DNA of 64,000 nucleotides, taken from the NCBI RefSeq assembly GCF_014925385.1, contig NZ_JACSDK010000010.1:372001-436000 (forward strand), read 5' to 3'. The stretch is from Pelagibius marinus (GTDB lineage Bacteria > Pseudomonadota > Alphaproteobacteria > Kiloniellales > Kiloniellaceae). Shown in pieces: positions 61,278 through 64,000 of this stretch. Position 1 is the stretch's first letter. Every line of letters starts with the position of its first letter. A model generated the notes under the pieces. The model did not search any database. It was not told the origin of the DNA and saw only the letters and a program-made list of their open reading frames with translations. The position numbers were made by a program, and so were the translations under genes.

Positions 61278-64000
61278 ATGACGCAGATCGAAAGAAGCAA
61301 GATTGCTGGCCTGATTTCGCGCCTCCTCGGTGAGGAAGCCCGTGGCCTTTGCCTGAACGAAGCGGGGCTTCAGGTTCTGGGACCTTCTTTGCAGGAGGTC
61401 TCCTTTCGCGATTTCGCTGGTCCGGTGGCCGTGACGAGGCGGCTATGGTTCCGCGGGCTTCTGCTGCCGCTCACCGACGGATCGAGTCTCCAGCTCCTCG
61501 GCGTTAGGCGGGAAGCCGCCGAGAGCTTCGCTGAAGCGGCGAACGCGGCGTGGCGCCAGCACGTCGTAGAGCTCTTTGACGAGATCGATCCGGAGCTGCG
61601 TACGCTTTCGCAGGTCGTCGAACGTCTGTCGGCGCCCCGGCGCTATCCGGCGGCCTGCCTCTTGGTCCCCTATCTGGAGAGAGCGGCTGCCCTGCTTTCC
61701 AGGATCCCGACGCAGGTTCCCGGCGACTTCATCAGCCCCGAGCAACAACAGAGGTTGGCGGCCATTGCAGCGTTCGCGAAAGATCCCGCCGGACTGCGCG
61801 ACGCCGCGATCGAAACCTTCATAGGGACCGAACTGCGGGAAACCGCGGTCTTCCTGGACAGTATCGAATCTAACCCCTTGACCCCCGAGCAGCGTTTGGC
61901 CGTGGTGAGCGATGAGGATGCGACGCTGGTGCTCGCCGGGGCGGGCTCGGGCAAGACCAGCGTCATCGTCGCCAAGGCCGCCTACCTCATGCGCCAGGGG
62001 ATCCGCCAGTCGGACGAGATCCTCCTGGTGGCGTTTGGCGCCAAGGCGGCCGAGGAGATGGCGAGCCGGATCGAGACGCGCAGTGGCGCGGCGGTCGATG
62101 CCAGGACATTTCATGCGCTGGGTTTGAGCATCATCAAGGAGGCCGAGGGCCAGGCGCCGGCGCTGGCGCCTCATGCCAGCGACGATGTGCAGTTCCGGGC
62201 ATTGTTGCGCGATATTCTCAAGCAGGAGATTGTTCGAAGCGAGGCAACGGCCCGTCTCGTGCTTCGCTGGTTTTCCGAGTTCTTCTGGCCCTACCGCAGC
62301 GAATGGGACTTTAAGACCCGCGACGCCTACTACCAATACATAGAGTCCCACGAGCTGCGCACGCTCCAGGGCGAGGTGGTGCGGAGTTTCGAAGAGTGCG
62401 AGATCGCCAACTGGCTCTATCTCAATGGGATCGCCTACGTCTACGAGCCGGCCTACAAGCATGACCTCCCTGGCAACAATCGGCGCGCCTATACGCCAGA
62501 CTTCCGCCTGTCAGAAAGTGGTGTCTACATTGAGCATTTCGGTGTCCGCAAGGAGCGTGGGCCAGACGGCAAGGAGCGTCTGACGACGGCGCCCTTTGTC
62601 GACCGTGAACGCTACTTGGAAGACATGATCTGGAAGCGTCAGGTTCACCAGGAGCACGGTACCACCCTCATCGAAACCTACAGCTACGAACGCATGGAAG
62701 GGCGTCTCACTGAGGCGCTCGCCGAAAAGCTGGCGCCTTTTGCCACGCCGGCGCCGATCCCGCCCGAGCAAATCTTTGAGAAGCTGAATGAGCTCGGTCG
62801 GGTGGACGCCTTCACGCAAACCCTGGGTACCTTCCTCAGGCACTTCAAGGGCGCGGGTCTGTCGCTGGAGGCCTGCCGCCGCCGCAGTGAAACAGGCGCA
62901 GAGGCACGACGGAACAAGGCATTTCTCGACATTTTCGACCCGGTGCTATTGGTGTATCAGCGTCGCCTGGCGGATCGGATCGACTTCGAGGACATGATTG
63001 CCCGCGCCACGGATCATGTGGCAGCCGGCCGCTACAAGAGCCCCTATCGGCACCTGTTGGTCGACGAGTTTCAAGATATCTCGGAAGGCCGGGCGAAACT
63101 CCTGCGGGCGCTGAAAGCACAACACGAGGACGCCAGGATCTTCGCGGTGGGGGACGATTGGCAGTCGATCTATCGCTTTTCCGGCTCCGACATCCACCTG
63201 ATGCGTGATTTCGGAGATGAGTTCGGCGGCGCCTTTGCTGGCGCCACTGGAATCCACCGGTTGGTGGATCTCGGGCGCACGTTCCGCAGCGTCGACAAGA
63301 TCGCACTGCCGGCACGCAGCTTTGTGCTCAAAAACCCCTCGCAGATCGAAAAGCAGGTGATCTCGGCAGGGACGGCCGATGCCGCGGCCATCAAGGTAGC
63401 CTACTACGGCCGGGGCCAGGAAGAGGCGGCGCTCAGGGCCACCCTCGAGGACATTCGGGGGAGAATATCCAGCGGCCGTACACAGGCAGTGCCATCGGTG
63501 CTGCTGTTGGGCCGCTATCACCATGTCTGCCCGAAGAATCTCTCCAAGCTGGAGGCGGACTATCCGGAGCTATCAATCCGCTTCTTAACCGTGCACGCTT
63601 CCAAAGGGCTTGAAGCCGACCATGTCATTATCTTGAAGGTCGAGGCCGATCGCTTTGGGTTTCCCTCGGCGATCGTCGATGACCCGCTGCTCGACATGGT
63701 CCTGCCGGCGCCGGAGGCCTTCGAGCATGCCGAAGAGCGCCGGTTGTTCTACGTCGCTCTTACCCGGGCACGGCAGTCGGTGAGTATTCTGGCCGCTCAG
63801 GACAGGCCTTCTGTCTTTGTGCGGGAGCTGGTCGAGGGCGCCGAGTACGGTGTCGTACTGCTTGGCGAGGCGGGGCTCGCTGAGCACAAGTGTGCGGCCT
63901 GTGGGGGCAGAATGGTTCCGAAAGAGGCCGGCAATGGCAGGCGTCGCTTTGTCTGTGAGCATGGGTACCTCTGTGGTGCTTCGCTCCCGACCTGCGGTGT
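61278..64000 (+). CDS. helD: DNA helicase IV-like (HelD/UvrD superfamily), 3' partial
   Basis: A superfamily I helicase truncated by the right edge (about 907 residues seen). After a 220-residue N-terminal region come NPLTPEQRLAVV, Walker A LAGAGSGKTSVI, LVAFGAKAAEEM, DEFQDISEGRAK, FAVGDDWQSIYRFSGSD, FLTVHASKGLEADHVII and YVALTRARQSV, which follow E. coli HelD motif by motif. The last visible residues form a topoisomerase-type zinc finger start (HKCAACGGRM ... FVCEHGYLCG), an extension E. coli HelD lacks. It begins at ATG 61278. It could be a core repair gene flanking the island or an island-borne helicase. Confidence 0.88.
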   Translation, partial: MTQIERSKIAGLISRLLGEEARGLCLNEAGLQVLGPSLQEVSFRDFAGPVAVTRRLWFRGLLLPLTDGSSLQLLGVRREAAESFAEAANAAWRQHVVELFDEIDPELRTLSQVVERLSAPRRYPAACLLVPYLERAAALLSRIPTQVPGDFISPEQQQRLAAIAAFAKDPAGLRDAAIETFIGTELRETAVFLDSIESNPLTPEQRLAVVSDEDATLVLAGAGSGKTSVIVAKAAYLMRQGIRQSDEILLVAFGAKAAEEMASRIETRSGAAVDARTFHALGLSIIKEAEGQAPALAPHASDDVQFRALLRDILKQEIVRSEATARLVLRWFSEFFWPYRSEWDFKTRDAYYQYIESHELRTLQGEVVRSFEECEIANWLYLNGIAYVYEPAYKHDLPGNNRRAYTPDFRLSESGVYIEHFGVRKERGPDGKERLTTAPFVDRERYLEDMIWKRQVHQEHGTTLIETYSYERMEGRLTEALAEKLAPFATPAPIPPEQIFEKLNELGRVDAFTQTLGTFLRHFKGAGLSLEACRRRSETGAEARRNKAFLDIFDPVLLVYQRRLADRIDFEDMIARATDHVAAGRYKSPYRHLLVDEFQDISEGRAKLLRALKAQHEDARIFAVGDDWQSIYRFSGSDIHLMRDFGDEFGGAFAGATGIHRLVDLGRTFRSVDKIALPARSFVLKNPSQIEKQVISAGTADAAAIKVAYYGRGQEEAALRATLEDIRGRISSGRTQAVPSVLLLGRYHHVCPKNLSKLEADYPELSIRFLTVHASKGLEADHVIILKVEADRFGFPSAIVDDPLLDMVLPAPEAFEHAEERRLFYVALTRARQSVSILAAQDRPSVFVRELVEGAEYGVVLLGEAGLAEHKCAACGGRMVPKEAGNGRRRFVCEHGYLCGASLPTCG

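Overview
The window is 64 kb from a high-GC alphaproteobacterium. Gene content and protein style (RutR-type operator boxes, an acetyl-type MetA, BMP-family transporters, ectoine catabolism genes, an ECF sigma factor with a membrane anti-sigma) suggest a Rhodospirillales-like, probably marine or salt-exposed organism. The genus cannot be fixed from sequence reading alone.

Bases 1-24,900 are mostly core metabolism centred on reductive pyrimidine breakdown. On the plus strand lie preA (cut by the left edge), an M20-type N-carbamoyl amidohydrolase and a four-gene NitT/TauT-type ABC transporter. On the minus strand, reading from 23.6 kb down to 16.1 kb, lie dihydropyrimidinase, a BMP-type nucleoside ABC transporter and cytosine deaminase. 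A nitrilase-type beta-ureidopropionase is divergent from dihydropyrimidinase, and two RutR-like boxes sit between them. Together the genes describe a route from cytosine or nucleoside uptake through uracil and dihydrouracil to beta-alanine. Between the two halves lie metA, an FAD oxidoreductase, a DUF2235 hydrolase, a ketopantoate-reductase-like enzyme, an FAH-family enzyme and a class V aminotransferase.

Bases 24,950-38,400 hold a DUF4399 protein, a B12-type radical SAM protein, a CPA1 antiporter and a compact envelope-type locus at 28.7-33.3 kb. That locus has an ECF sigma factor, an anti-sigma factor whose periplasmic end is a surface-antigen-like domain, two secreted Hint (intein-like) proteins with low-complexity tails and a shared C-terminal motif, a small lipoprotein with the same surface-antigen-like domain, and a PKHD-type dioxygenase. 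It is my best candidate for an undescribed system. Ectoine degradation genes (doeB, doeA), a PAS_5 protein and a secreted zinc metalloprotease with a partner follow.

Bases 38,400-45,000 look like an accessory segment. It lies between two diverged direct repeats of about 255 bp, one of which carries a vestige of the metalloprotease start. It holds a sulfotransferase, phenylalanine hydroxylase coupled to a DUF1127 gene, and a DddP-like M24 protein with a decayed partial copy beside it and a divergent LysR regulator. A FolD-like protein lacking the cyclohydrolase lysine lies just beyond the second repeat.

Bases 45,000-61,000 are lower in GC and form a mobilisable defence island. It holds a relaxase and a MobC-like protein, six helically phased iteron-like repeats, an MNT-HEPN fusion, a DUF2188 protein, four PD-(D/E)xK-type nuclease proteins (one fused to a TIR/deoxyribosyltransferase-like sensor domain), and a 1455-residue Cap4-nuclease/STAND ATPase (Avs-like) overlapping an uncharacterised partner gene. 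A HelD-type helicase runs off the right edge.
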